From Lutibacter sp. B1 (GTDB taxonomy: Bacteria; Bacteroidota; Bacteroidia; Flavobacteriales; Flavobacteriaceae): a stretch of DNA of 64,000 nucleotides. Positions 27,389 through 36,508 of the stretch are shown one piece after another. A model generated the notes under the pieces. It was not told the DNA's origin. It did no database searches and saw only the letters and a list, made by a program, of their open reading frames with translations. The position numbers and the translations under genes were made by a program. Where the stretch lies: contig NZ_JAAZUI010000006.1 in the NCBI RefSeq assembly GCF_012524075.1, positions 1 through 64,000 of the forward strand, in the 5' to 3' direction. Position 1 is the first letter of the stretch, and every line of letters begins with the position of its first letter.

Positions 27389-28453
27389 TTAATTAATATA
27401 ACTCACGTTATTTAACAACATAAAATCAGCTAAAACCATAGCGGCTAAAGCCTCTACAATAGGCACAGCTCTTGGAACAACACACGGATCGTGACGCCCT
27501 TTACCATGCATTTCAACATTATTTCCATCTTTATCAATGGTTTGTTGTGCTTGCATAATGGTTGCTACCGGTTTAAAAGCAACTCTAAAATAAATATCCA
27601 TTCCATTACTTATTCCTCCTTGAATTCCTCCTGATAAGTTTGTTTTTGTAGTTCCATCAGCATTAAAAATATCGTTATGTTCACTTCCCTTCATTTTAGC
27701 ACCGCAAAATCCACTTCCGTATTCAAAACCTTTTACTGCATTTATTGAAAGCATAGCTTTCCCTAATTGTGCATGCAATTTATCAAAAATAGGTTCACCC
27801 AATCCAACAGGAACATTTTGAATTACACATGTAACTGTACCACCAATAGTATCACCTTGCTTTTTTATTTCAGTTATTTTAGCAATCATTTTTTTTGCAG
27901 AAACCTCATCAGGACAACGTACTACATTACTTTCAATCTTTGTAAAATCGACTTCCTGATACGATTTTTCCATAAAAATATCACCTACGGAAGACGTAAA
28001 TGCATTAATTTTTATTGAAGAAATTACTTGTTTTGCTACTGCTCCTCCAACTACCCAATTTGCTGTTTCACGGGCTGATGTTCTACCTCCACCTCTATAA
28101 TCTCTCACACCATATTTTTTATCATACGTATAATCGGCATGTGATGGGCGATACGAATCTTTTATATGTGAATAATCATTTGAACGCTGGTGCACATTTT
28201 TTATGATAAAACCTATGGAAGCACCTGTAGTTTTTCCTTCAAAAATACCCGATAAAAATTGCACTTCATCAGGTTCTTTACGTTGAGTTACAATTTTAGA
28301 TTGTCCAGGTTTTCTTCTATTTAATTCATTTTGAATAGCTTCAAAATCTAACTCTATCCCTGCTGGGCAACCATCAATTACACCTCCAATTGCTTCACCA
28401 TGAGATTCTCCAAAAGTTGTAAGCGTAAATATTTTTCCAAACGAATTTGACAT
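27389..28453 (-). CDS. aroC: Chorismate synthase
   Basis: A 354-aa enzyme catalysing the last shikimate step, EPSP to chorismate, with reduced FMN. Family blocks are present: [18 protein letters not shown] at about 14-31, [20 protein letters not shown] (FMN/EPSP binding) and, at the C-terminus, [15 protein letters not shown]. Length is normal. The minus-strand gene stands alone, with a TSUP transporter gene 71 bases upstream on the same strand. Confidence 0.96.
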   Translation of the reverse strand: MSNSFGKIFTLTTFGESHGEAIGGVIDGCPAGIELDFEAIQNELNRRKPGQSKIVTQRKEPDEVQFLSGIFEGKTTGASIGFIIKNVHQRSNDYSHIKDSYRPSHADYTYDKKYGVRDYRGGGRTSARETANWVVGGAVAKQVISSIKINAFTSSVGDIFMEKSYQEVDFTKIESNVVRCPDEVSAKKMIAKITEIKKQGDTIGGTVTCVIQNVPVGLGEPIFDKLHAQLGKAMLSINAVKGFEYGSGFCGAKMKGSEHNDIFNADGTTKTNLSGGIQGGISNGMDIYFRVAFKPVATIMQAQQTIDKDGNNVEMHGKGRHDPCVVPRAVPIVEALAAMVLADFMLLNNVSYIN

Positions 28454-28524
28454 GTCAATAATTTAAGTAACAAATGTAAAAAAAAGAATTTTATTGAAGG
28501 TTCTTTTTAATTTTTGAAATAAGT

Positions 28525-29277
28525 TTAAAAAAGCCACAATTTTATTGCCATAGCTATAACCATAACTATCAGAAATTTTTTCACAAGTGTATCTCCTTTT
28601 TTAACCGACCATCTACTTGCAAACCAACCTCCTAAAGAGTTTCCTATTGCTAGAACTAATCCTACTTCCCAGTTAATTTTGTCATTATATGCAAAAACTG
28701 CCACAGCAGCAATGGTATAAATTAAAATTACCACCACTTTAATTGCATTACTTTTAACCAATGAAAAATTATTTATTGACGACAAAATCAACAATATAAT
28801 AAATCCAACACCTGCCTGTATAAAACCACCATAAATACCCACAAAAAAGAAAAGTACAATACTCAACCATAAATACTTACCCTTTACTTTTTCTTCTTTC
28901 ATAATTTGAGTCGATTTTGGCTTAAAAACCATAAAACCAACAACCAAAATCATAATAACAGCTAAAATTTTATTAAAAGTTTCTCCTTTTATATCTACTG
29001 CTATTTGTGCACCTATTATGGAGCCTATTAATGCTGAAATTCCTATATAAATACTAAACGGGAACGTAGAAACACCTTTACTTTTAAAGCCTGCAGTATT
29101 TGAAATATTTTGAAATAAAATTGCAATTCTGTTTGTACCGTTGGCAATATTTGGAGGTAAACCTAAAAAAATAAGTATGGGTAATGTTAATAATGAGCCA
29201 CCTCCGGCTATTGTATTTATCGACCCGGCTATAAAACCAATAAAAATAAGTGCTATTATTTCTAAAATGGAATTCAT
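28525..29277 (-). CDS. TSUP family transporter (TauE/SafE)
   Basis: A 250-aa membrane protein with about 8 hydrophobic segments and the family's repeated motifs: GFIAGSINTIAGGGSLLTLP near the start and GIYGGFIQAGVGF in the second half. TSUP proteins move sulfite, sulfoacetate or related anions out of, or sometimes into, the cell. No sulfur gene is nearby, so the substrate is open. Confidence 0.88.
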   Translation of the reverse strand: MNSILEIIALIFIGFIAGSINTIAGGGSLLTLPILIFLGLPPNIANGTNRIAILFQNISNTAGFKSKGVSTFPFSIYIGISALIGSIIGAQIAVDIKGETFNKILAVIMILVVGFMVFKPKSTQIMKEEKVKGKYLWLSIVLFFFVGIYGGFIQAGVGFIILLILSSINNFSLVKSNAIKVVVILIYTIAAVAVFAYNDKINWEVGLVLAIGNSLGGWFASRWSVKKGDTLVKKFLIVMVIAMAIKLWLF

Positions 29278-29345
29278 TTAGTTATTTGATACACAAAAGT
29301 ACATTAAAATTTATTAGAAATTTTTAGAAAAAAAAGTTAAAAAAG

Positions 29346-29377
29346 TTTGAGCAAAACAAAAAAGGGTTTTATATTTG
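29346..29377 (+). promoter_or_regulatory. tRNA-Ser promoter
   Basis: TTTG (29346-29349), a 20-base spacer and TATATTTG (29370-29377) match the flavobacterial consensus. The tRNA begins 11 bases after the -7 box. Confidence 0.8.
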
Positions 29378-29388
29378 CCCTCGCTAAA

Positions 29389-29473
29389 GGAGAAATGGCA
29401 GAGTGGTCGAATGCGGCGGTCTTGAAAACCGTTGAGGGTCACACCTCCGGGGGTTCGAATCCCTCTTTCTCCG
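29389..29473 (+). tRNA. tRNA-Ser (UGA anticodon)
   Basis: An 85-base class II tRNA. The acceptor GGAGAAA (29389-29395) pairs with TTTCTCC (29466-29472), with G as discriminator. The anticodon TGA is at 29423-29425 in a CTTGAAA loop. A long variable arm follows, then a T-arm with GGTTCGAAT. No CCA is encoded. Its 3' end is the attachment site of the integrative element that follows. Confidence 0.95.
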
Positions 29474-29474
29474 C
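29462..29474 (+). repeat. attL: attL core (13 bp, tRNA-Ser 3' end)
   Basis: CCTCTTTCTCCGC here is identical to 49382-49394. Over the 24 bases from the T-arm to the end the two sites agree at 19 positions, so the element copy also resembles the T-loop. Confidence 0.85.
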
Positions 29475-29497
29475 TGAAATTTATTCAATTTCAAACA

Positions 29498-29530
29498 AAG
29501 TCCTGTAAACACTATGTTTACGGGACTTTT
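29498..29530 (+). terminator. Element-borne terminator behind tRNA-Ser
   Basis: The 13-base arms 29498-29510 and 29516-29528 form a stem with one internal T-G position, a 5-base loop and a T-run, 25 bases after the tRNA. The host's probable original terminator now lies beyond attR at 49401. Confidence 0.8.
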
Positions 29531-29575
29531 TAGTTTCTACAAAACATCAAAAAGTGTATTAAAAACCATTCTGTT

Positions 29576-29710
29576 GGTGACCTTTTGGGTGACCTTTTTA
29601 AAACCTTTTTTAGGTCACTTATTTGTTAATAACTGTTTATAAATCAATTAGTTAAACGCAAAATAAAACCTAATTATTTCGTAAATTAATGTATAATTTT
29701 AAAGGTCACC
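29576..29710. promoter_or_regulatory. Left integrase arm-type sites
   Basis: Two direct GGTGACCT octamers at 29576-29583 and 29588-29595 (12-base period). Inverted copies lie at 29612-29618 (AGGTCAC) and 29703-29710 (AGGTCACC), the last ending 3 bases before the integrase ATG. The same pair with the same period recurs at the right end. The promoter-proximal copy suggests integrase autoregulation. Confidence 0.7.
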
Positions 29711-29713
29711 AGA

Positions 29714-30964
29714 ATGAACAAAACATTTGGATTATTATTCTACTTGAAGAAAAGTAAGGTAGATGCACAGGGCAAATGCCCTATTTATCTTCGTATTACC
29801 ATAGATGGTAAACGTACAGAAATCAGTACAAAACGCAGTATTGAAGTTAATAAATGGAACAGTCAAGGCAATAAAGCAATTGGAAGAACTGAAGACATAA
29901 GAGAGCTTAACGCTTATTTAGATTCCCTTACTACAAAAGTATATCAAAGTCAAAGAGACCTAATTCAAGACAATAAAGAGGTCACTACAGAAACCCTAAA
30001 GAATAAGTTTTTAGGTATTGAAGAAAAAGAGCGTACACTCATAACCATTTTTGAAAACCATAATACACAAGTAAAAAAGTTAGTAGGTAGAGAATTTTCA
30101 GCAGGTACTTTAGAGCGCTACAAAACCGTATGCAAGCATCTTAAAGAATTTATGCAGCATCAGTACAAAGTAAGCGATATAAGTATTAAGCGAGTAAACC
30201 ACCAATTTATAACAGACTTTGAGTTTTACTTAAAAACCGTTAGAAACTGCGGACACAACAGCACCATTAAATACATAAAGAACTTCAAAAAAATAGTGCG
30301 TATTGCTCTGGCTAATGGTTGGATAGCAAAAGACCCATTTTTAAATTACAAAGTACGTTTAAAAGAAGTCGAGCGTCAATTCCTTTCAGAAGAAGAAATA
30401 CAAACAATGCTCGAAAAAGAATTACACACCAAACGAGTAGAGCAAGTAAGAGACATTTTCATTTTCTGTTGCTTTACTGGTTTAGCCTATAGCGACGTTA
30501 AGAAGCTCTCAAAAGATAATTTGGTATTTGGTATTGATGGCGATAAATGGATTAAAACAAAGCGTACTAAAACCGATACACGCAGTAATATTCCACTACT
30601 TCCAACAGCTTTAGAGATTATAAAGAAATACGAAAACCATCCAGAGGCAGTAACAAAAGGTGTTTTACTTCCTGTATTAAGCAATCAAAAGTCCAATGCC
30701 TATTTAAAAGAGATAGCAGACTTGTGTGGTATTAATAAAAACTTAACCACACATTTAGCTCGTCATACCTTTGCAACTACGGTAACATTGTCTAATGGTG
30801 TTCCAATGGAATCAGTTAGTAAAATGTTAGGTCATAAATCACTTAAAACAACCCAACACTATGCTAAAATATTGGATAGAAAGGTGAGTGATGATATGGC
30901 TATTTTAAAGCAAAAGTTCGCTAATAAAAGTAATACAGAAGCATCCAAGCGATTAGCTAATTAG
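29714..30964 (+). CDS. int: Tyrosine recombinase/integrase of the Bacteroidota IntDOT-like group
   Basis: A 416-aa integrase. Residues 1-95 are the arm-DNA-binding domain (GLLFYLKKSK, GKCPIYLRITIDGKR), about 105-205 a SAM-like core-binding domain, and about 220-390 the catalytic domain. Catalytic residues seen are the beta-hairpin Lys region (KTKRTKT, 281-287), H347 and R350 (HLARHT), H374 (LGHKS) and nucleophile Y383 (HYAKI). The first catalytic arginine is replaced: TGLAYSD has A258 where most family members have Arg. IntDOT of CTnDOT also lacks this residue, so the enzyme can still be active. It sits 240 bp from attL and presumably cuts the 13-bp core. A terminator follows. Confidence 0.95.
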   Translation: MNKTFGLLFYLKKSKVDAQGKCPIYLRITIDGKRTEISTKRSIEVNKWNSQGNKAIGRTEDIRELNAYLDSLTTKVYQSQRDLIQDNKEVTTETLKNKFLGIEEKERTLITIFENHNTQVKKLVGREFSAGTLERYKTVCKHLKEFMQHQYKVSDISIKRVNHQFITDFEFYLKTVRNCGHNSTIKYIKNFKKIVRIALANGWIAKDPFLNYKVRLKEVERQFLSEEEIQTMLEKELHTKRVEQVRDIFIFCCFTGLAYSDVKKLSKDNLVFGIDGDKWIKTKRTKTDTRSNIPLLPTALEIIKKYENHPEAVTKGVLLPVLSNQKSNAYLKEIADLCGINKNLTTHLARHTFATTVTLSNGVPMESVSKMLGHKSLKTTQHYAKILDRKVSDDMAILKQKFANKSNTEASKRLAN

Positions 30965-31008
30965 GAGATATAAACAATAGCTTTCAAAATTGACTATTAA
31001 TTCAATAC

Positions 31009-31045
31009 AAAACCCTTGTAAACGCCTATAAAATCAAGGGTTTTT
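31009..31045 (+). terminator. Terminator after the integrase gene
   Basis: AAAACCCTTG pairs with CAAGGGTTTT around a 16-base loop, followed by T-rich sequence. It separates int from the HTH/polymerase-like operon. Confidence 0.75.
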
Positions 31046-31161
31046 CTGTTAAAATATAGTGCATAAATGTTAATAAGTTTGTTTTAACTAAAGCACAAAA
31101 TGTAGTAAATTAACACAATATAAATTAGGCGTTTATGCCTTTTAATACGTTTTATTATAAA

Positions 31162-31425
31162 ATGACATTTGAAGTAATTACAAAGGATGATTTAAAGACT
31201 CTTAAACAGGAAATCATCACGGAACTGAAGACAATTTTAGGGAGCCAAACGGAGCAAAAAAAGTGGTTAAAATCAGCAGACGTAAGAGAGATGCTTAACA
31301 TCTCACCAGGTACGCTACAAAATTTACGTGTTAACGGTACATTACCCTTTACCAAAATGGGTAAAACAATGTACTATGAATATGAGGACGTAATCAAAAT
31401 TTTAACCCAAAACAAAAGTGCCTAA
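31162..31425 (+). CDS. Excisionase-like helix-turn-helix protein
   Basis: An 87-aa protein with a short N-terminal helix and a MerR/Xis-type winged HTH at about 36-80 (WLKSADVREMLNISPGTLQNLRVNGTLPFTKMG then YYEYEDVIKIL). The frame opens at 31135, but the ATG at 31162 before TFEVITKDDL fits the usual start of this group. In Bacteroidota elements such proteins follow the integrase and act as excisionase or repressor. Its TAA overlaps the next ATG by one base, so it is translationally coupled to the polymerase-like gene. Confidence 0.8.
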   Translation: MTFEVITKDDLKTLKQEIITELKTILGSQTEQKKWLKSADVREMLNISPGTLQNLRVNGTLPFTKMGKTMYYEYEDVIKILTQNKSA

Positions 31426-32924
31426 TGAGAATATACATACCGGAAAACTTGGATATATTCGAGTTAACGCACAATAACCCACCAAGTTTTAAGCCCTATA
31501 AATTAGATAAGCTATGTTATATCTTGCATTTAATAAATGCTATTCCATTGATGGATAAGGATATTCAAAGTGAAGATTTTGTGCCTATCAACGCAAAAAA
31601 ATTGCAGGATAAAATTCAGAATTACAAAAAGTACCTCAACTATTTAGAACACGATTTGCAAATTATTGAATCTGACAATCACTATGTAGTTGGTGAAAAA
31701 TCAAAAGGGTTTCGATTTGTTGAGGAATTTAGAACACCTGTAAAGTCTATGCAGGTTGAAGATTTTACCTTTAGAAACAAATTAAAAGCACATAAAAATC
31801 GTAAAGTCGAATCGGTTAAACATCTTGACTTTTTAACAAAGTGGTTTAATGATAAACTGCAAATTGATTATGATTATATAAATGACTTTTTAGTTGAAGA
31901 GCATAACCTAAAAATGAAAGATAAAGCATTTTGGGAATATGATAGAGTCCGTAAAAAATATAAGCATCCAACAAATCAAATGATACACGCTCAAATGAGT
32001 GCGCAGAGATTAAAATGGCAAGATTATAATTTGATGCTGGATGATAACGTGTATCGCTTTCATACCAATTTAACCAATATGCCAAGTAGGATTAGAAATG
32101 CTGTAACCTACGATGGCCAAAAATTAATTTCACTAGATATTAAAAATAGCCAACCCTATTTGAGTACTATTTTGTTGAGTCGAGACTTTTGGATTGTGCA
32201 AAAATTTGAGCCAAATAAAAACAACTCTTTATCAATTGCTTTTGATGAACCGCAGAGTCACTATTTTTCTTCTTTTAAACAAATAAATAAGGTTTTCAAT
32301 GAAATAGAGAGTGATAAATTAAATATTTCACAAATAAACATTCATAACAATGATTCTTACATTATGTTAGGAGAAATCCCCCAATCCCTTATAGACAATG
32401 AGTTTCAGCATTATATTGATTTAGTAGTATCGGGTAAGCTATATGAGTTTTTAGCGAATGCCTTCAAACAGGAATTGGGTATTGAATTAAAAGACCGTAA
32501 AGAAGTTAAGGCAGCAGTATTTCAAGTGTTGTTTACATCTAATCAATTTAAGGGGCAAGCAGAAGCAGCACCAAAACGTTTATTTGAGCAAAAGTTTAAA
32601 GAGGTGTATGATTTATTTGCTAAAATTAAGAGTAAAGACAAATCACTACTTCCAAGATTATTACAGAGTATAGAAAGTCATTTAATGATTAACGTCATAG
32701 CAAAGCGTATTTCAGAAGAATATCCAGAAGCACCAATATATACCATTCACGATAGTATTTCTACAACCGAAGAATATGTAGATGTTGTTGAGCAGATTAT
32801 GATGGAAGAATTAACCAAAGCAATAGGTCACCCACCTACAATTAAACAAGAAGTGTGGTGCATAAGTAATATGGTTAAGCATCTTGAAAAGCTAAAACAA
32901 AAAGCATTTGCTGTAGCTTCTTAA
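31425..32924 (+). CDS. Family-A polymerase-like (Pol I/T7 RNAP palm) protein of the element
   Basis: A 499-aa protein. Residues 1-190 are a Lys-rich helical region with no motif I can name. From 210 on the signatures of family-A polymerases appear in order: the template motif YRFHTNLTNMPSRIR (210-224; compare RLSS..PNLQNIP..R in Pol I), motif A with D238 (LDIKNSQPYL), motif B/O-helix with R358, K362, F366 and F370 spaced R-x3-K-x3-F-x3-F, and motif C H442-D443-S444 (YTIHDSIST), where HDS is the T7-RNAP form. There is no 3'-5' exonuclease domain and the protein is shorter than Pol I. It follows the excisionase-like gene by overlap. I infer a replicative, primer-making or transcriptase role for the element; DNA versus RNA synthesis cannot be decided. 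The motif match is by eye. Confidence 0.7.
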   Translation: MRIYIPENLDIFELTHNNPPSFKPYKLDKLCYILHLINAIPLMDKDIQSEDFVPINAKKLQDKIQNYKKYLNYLEHDLQIIESDNHYVVGEKSKGFRFVEEFRTPVKSMQVEDFTFRNKLKAHKNRKVESVKHLDFLTKWFNDKLQIDYDYINDFLVEEHNLKMKDKAFWEYDRVRKKYKHPTNQMIHAQMSAQRLKWQDYNLMLDDNVYRFHTNLTNMPSRIRNAVTYDGQKLISLDIKNSQPYLSTILLSRDFWIVQKFEPNKNNSLSIAFDEPQSHYFSSFKQINKVFNEIESDKLNISQINIHNNDSYIMLGEIPQSLIDNEFQHYIDLVVSGKLYEFLANAFKQELGIELKDRKEVKAAVFQVLFTSNQFKGQAEAAPKRLFEQKFKEVYDLFAKIKSKDKSLLPRLLQSIESHLMINVIAKRISEEYPEAPIYTIHDSISTTEEYVDVVEQIMMEELTKAIGHPPTIKQEVWCISNMVKHLEKLKQKAFAVAS

Positions 32925-32954
32925 TATAAATTACAAATATTGACTCTAATAAAT

Positions 32955-32980
32955 AAACCCACTGGAAACAGCGGGTTTTT
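32955..32980 (+). terminator. Terminator before the defence operon
   Basis: AAACCCACTG with CAGCGGGTTT (one mismatch), a GAAA loop and a T-run. Confidence 0.75.
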
Positions 32981-33059
32981 AAATTGTATAAAAATATATC
33001 GCATTGCATTATATTAATATCAAGTAAATACAATATATTTAGTGTTTCAATTTTCCCTT

Positions 33060-33248
33060 ATGAATCGCATTAAAGAAGTTTTAGAAGAAAAAGGCATAAA
33101 ACAAGTCTGGTTAGCTGAAAAACTAGGCAAAAGTTTTAATACGGTAAATGCTTATGTACAGAACCGTACACAGCCAAGTCTGGAAGTGCTGTATGAGATA
33201 GCAGAAATTTTAAATGTAAAGGTGGGTGACCTTTTAATAGAAAATTAA
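33060..33248 (+). CDS. XRE-family HTH regulator, first gene of the defence operon
   Basis: A 62-aa single-domain Cro/C1-type HTH protein (IKQVWLAEKLGKSFNTVNAYVQ, then PSLEVLYEIAEILNVKVGDLLIEN). The ATG at 33060 is preferred over a GTG at 33042. The 10-bp palindrome ATATTAATAT (33011-33020) just upstream may be its operator. It lies 12 bases before the helicase gene. It resembles the control (C) proteins that delay restriction genes, so a timing role during establishment of the element is plausible. Confidence 0.8.
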   Translation: MNRIKEVLEEKGIKQVWLAEKLGKSFNTVNAYVQNRTQPSLEVLYEIAEILNVKVGDLLIEN

Positions 33249-33260
33249 TAGAAGTAAAAT

Positions 33261-36200
33261 ATGTCAAATATAGACCAAACAGACTTAACGTTTTTTACTA
33301 ATGAAGAAGGTCATAGTTTATTAAGTAGATTCAAATCAACTTTACGTGATACACAGTTATTTGATGTGTTAGTTGGTTATTTCAGGTTAAGTGGTTTTCA
33401 TAGATTATATGATTCCCTTGAACCATTAGAGAAAATTAGAATACTGGTAGGACTAAATGTAGATAAAGACTCTTACGATATTATTTCACATCACCAAGAA
33501 ATGGCGATGTTGGATTTAGAATCACATAAGAGAACAAAGAAAGTATATCAAAAAAATCTACTCGAAGAAATTGAAGATACTGAAGAACCTGAAAACAAAC
33601 TACAAGAGGGTATTGAAAAATTCATAGCGTTTTTAAACGCAGATTGTTCAGATCCCGAAATAGATAAAGCTTATCACGGTAATGGTAAGAAATTAGAAAT
33701 TCGAGCTTATCCATCTAAAAACATTCACGCTAAAGTGTATATCGGAAAGTTTAAACCAGATGATAGAGACTACGGATTTGTTATTACAGGTTCAAGTAAT
33801 TTCTCTGAATCAGGTTTAATTGCAAATCGTGAATTTAATGTAGAGTTAAGAACAAAACGAGATGTGTTATTTGCTGAAGACCAATTCAATAAACTATGGG
33901 CTGAATCTGTTGATATTTCAGAAGATTTTATAGATACTATTGAAAATAAAACGTGGTTAAGTGAAAATATCACACCTTATGAATTATACCTGAAATTAAT
34001 TTACGAATATCTTGAAGAAGATATAAATCTAGAAGATGAGTTCGACCCATTTCTACCAGATGGGTTTATGAAACTAAAATACCAAAGTCAAGCAGCCATT
34101 CAAGCGAAAAAAATATTAGATAGATACAATGGTGTGTTTTTAGCTGATGTTGTAGGTCTTGGTAAAACATTTATTACAGCTTTATTATTACAACAACTAT
34201 TAGGTAGAACATTAGTTATCTGTCCACCTGTATTAAAAGAATATTGGAAAGACTCTCTTTTTGATTTTGGTATTAGAAGTTTTGAGGTTGAATCATTAGG
34301 AAAGCTAACTCATATTTTAAAAAAGGGAACAGAACGATACGATTATATTGTGGTAGATGAAGCCCATAGGTTTAGAAACGAAGGTACACAAGCTTATGCA
34401 GACTTATTAGAAATTTGTAATAACAAAAAAGTGATTCTTGTTACTGCAACACCTCTCAACAATACCATTAACGATATTTTTGCGCAACTTAAATTATTCC
34501 AATCACCAAAAAACTCAACTATTCCTGGAGTAGTAAATCTTGAAAAATACTTTGCTGGTTTACGAACTAGATTAAATAAAGTTGATAAAGCAGACCCAGA
34601 GTACAAACATCTTATAAAGGAAATATCTGATGATATTCGTAACAATATATTACGCTATGTAATGGTAAGGCGTACACGTAATGATGTTATGACCTACTTT
34701 AAAAATGACATGCAAAAACAAGGCTTGGTATTCCCAATCCTTAAAGATCCAAGCAAAATTGTTTATCAATACGAAGGTAATTTAGAAGCCATTTTTAAAT
34801 CTACCATTCAACAGTTATTAGAGTTTACTTATGCCCGTTATACGCCTTTATTATTTTACAAGGGGAATAAGCAATTAACGGAATTTGAAAAGCAACAACA
34901 ACGTAACGTTGGTGGTTTTATGAAAGGCATTCTGGTTAAGCGTTTAGAGAGTAGTTTTTTTGCTTTCCGAATGAGTATTAACCGTTTTATTAAGTCCTAT
35001 GAGAATTTTATCGATATGTACAAATCAGGCACTATCTACATTAGTAAAAAAGTAGATGTGTATGATTTATTGGAAAATGATGATATTGATAAATTAGAAG
35101 AATTAGTAAATGAAGATAAGGCTCATAAATACAAATCAGAAGATTTTACACAGAATTATTCGGACTTACTTCAAAAAGACCTCGATATTCTAAAAGGTAT
35201 AAAAGAGTTATGGTCATCAGTTAATGAGGACCCAAAACTAGAAAAGTTTATACAAGACTTAAAAACAGATAATACACTTAAAAAAAGTAAACTTGTCATC
35301 TTTACGGAATCCAAAGAAACAGGAGATTACTTATATGAAGCCTTATTGCAAGAATTTCCTGAAAAAGTAATGTTCTTTTCTAGTAAAGGCGGTAGACATA
35401 CTAACGATACCTTACTATCTAATCACAATGTGTCAAGAGATATTATCCAATGTAATTTCGACCCTAACCGAAAAAAGAAAGACCAAGTTAATGATATTCA
35501 ATTTTTAATAACTACAGATGTTTTAGCAGAAGGTATAAACTTACATCGTTCAAATGTATTGGTAAATTACGATTTACCTTGGAACCCAACACGTGTATTA
35601 CAACGTGCAGGTCGTGTAAATCGTTTAGGTAGTGCATTTGACTTTGTATATATCTACAACTTTTTCCCAACTACACATTCCGATGCGCATTTAGGACTAG
35701 AAGTAAATATCACGAATAAAATTCAAATGTTTCACGATATTTTAGGTGAAGATGCTAAATATTTAAGTGATGGTGAAGAGTTTGGTAGTCAAGAGTTATT
35801 CAACACCTTGAATAATAAAAAGGCTTATTCAGGAGAAGATGAGGTTGGTGATTCCGAATTAAAATATTTAGAAATTATTAGAAACATCAGAGATAACGAA
35901 GCAGACTTATTCGAGCGTATTAAAAAGCTACCAAAAAAGGCTCGTAGTGGTTTTAATAATAATGAAGTTGAATTACAGACAATGCTAACTTTTTTCCGTA
36001 TTGGCAAACTCAAAAAGTTCTATCAGTTTCAAAGTGGTAAATCCAATGAGGTGACTTTCTTTGATGCTGTTCAAGAATTAGAATGTACACCAAAAACGCC
36101 AAGAGTTAAAGTCCCTGAAAACTTCTTTACAATGTTGCAAACCAACAGAGCAAAATTTACGCTCGATACCACATCAAAAGAAGAAACAGGTGGTAATAAA

Positions 36201-36506
36201 GGACGTTCTAATGCTAAATACATTGAAGACCGCATCATAAAAGATAAGCTATTTAAAAATTTTAAAGGCTTTACGGAAACTGATGAAGAATTTATTGCGG
36301 CAGTAAAGGCAACCCTTAAAGAAGGTAAAATGGCAAAGAAAACGGCTCAAATTGTAAAAAAAGAATTGGAAAAAGTGATAGAGCCTTTACAAGTATTGCA
36401 AGTATTACGCAAGTATGGTCGTATTCAGTTGGATATTACCAACAAAAACAATAAAAAATTTCAGAAAAGAGAAGTCATTCTTTCAGGATATATTACCAAT
36501 AAGTAA
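33261..36506 (+). CDS. PLD-nuclease/SNF2-type helicase fusion (defence)
   Basis: A 1081-aa protein. Residues about 25-230 are a phospholipase-D-like domain with the HxK motif H156/K158 and GSSN at 177-180, the catalytic pattern of HKD nucleases. A superfamily 2 SNF2-type helicase follows: Walker A VVGLGKT at 297-303, DEAH at 366-369, TATPLNNT at 395-402 and, in the second RecA domain, VLQRAGRVNRLG. A Lys-rich helical C-terminus of about 250 residues follows. In restriction-type systems such proteins translocate on DNA and may cleave through the PLD site. It lies 2 bases before the methylase gene. The pairing is reminiscent of DISARM (SNF2, PLD, methylase) but without drmA or drmB, so I do not assign it to DISARM. 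Confidence 0.88.
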   Translation: MSNIDQTDLTFFTNEEGHSLLSRFKSTLRDTQLFDVLVGYFRLSGFHRLYDSLEPLEKIRILVGLNVDKDSYDIISHHQEMAMLDLESHKRTKKVYQKNLLEEIEDTEEPENKLQEGIEKFIAFLNADCSDPEIDKAYHGNGKKLEIRAYPSKNIHAKVYIGKFKPDDRDYGFVITGSSNFSESGLIANREFNVELRTKRDVLFAEDQFNKLWAESVDISEDFIDTIENKTWLSENITPYELYLKLIYEYLEEDINLEDEFDPFLPDGFMKLKYQSQAAIQAKKILDRYNGVFLADVVGLGKTFITALLLQQLLGRTLVICPPVLKEYWKDSLFDFGIRSFEVESLGKLTHILKKGTERYDYIVVDEAHRFRNEGTQAYADLLEICNNKKVILVTATPLNNTINDIFAQLKLFQSPKNSTIPGVVNLEKYFAGLRTRLNKVDKADPEYKHLIKEISDDIRNNILRYVMVRRTRNDVMTYFKNDMQKQGLVFPILKDPSKIVYQYEGNLEAIFKSTIQQLLEFTYARYTPLLFYKGNKQLTEFEKQQQRNVGGFMKGILVKRLESSFFAFRMSINRFIKSYENFIDMYKSGTIYISKKVDVYDLLENDDIDKLEELVNEDKAHKYKSEDFTQNYSDLLQKDLDILKGIKELWSSVNEDPKLEKFIQDLKTDNTLKKSKLVIFTESKETGDYLYEALLQEFPEKVMFFSSKGGRHTNDTLLSNHNVSRDIIQCNFDPNRKKKDQVNDIQFLITTDVLAEGINLHRSNVLVNYDLPWNPTRVLQRAGRVNRLGSAFDFVYIYNFFPTTHSDAHLGLEVNITNKIQMFHDILGEDAKYLSDGEEFGSQELFNTLNNKKAYSGEDEVGDSELKYLEIIRNIRDNEADLFERIKKLPKKARSGFNNNEVELQTMLTFFRIGKLKKFYQFQSGKSNEVTFFDAVQELECTPKTPRVKVPENFFTMLQTNRAKFTLDTTSKEETGGNKGRSNAKYIEDRIIKDKLFKNFKGFTETDEEFIAAVKATLKEGKMAKKTAQIVKKELEKVIEPLQVLQVLRKYGRIQLDITNKNNKKFQKREVILSGYITNK

Positions 36507-36508
36507 TT

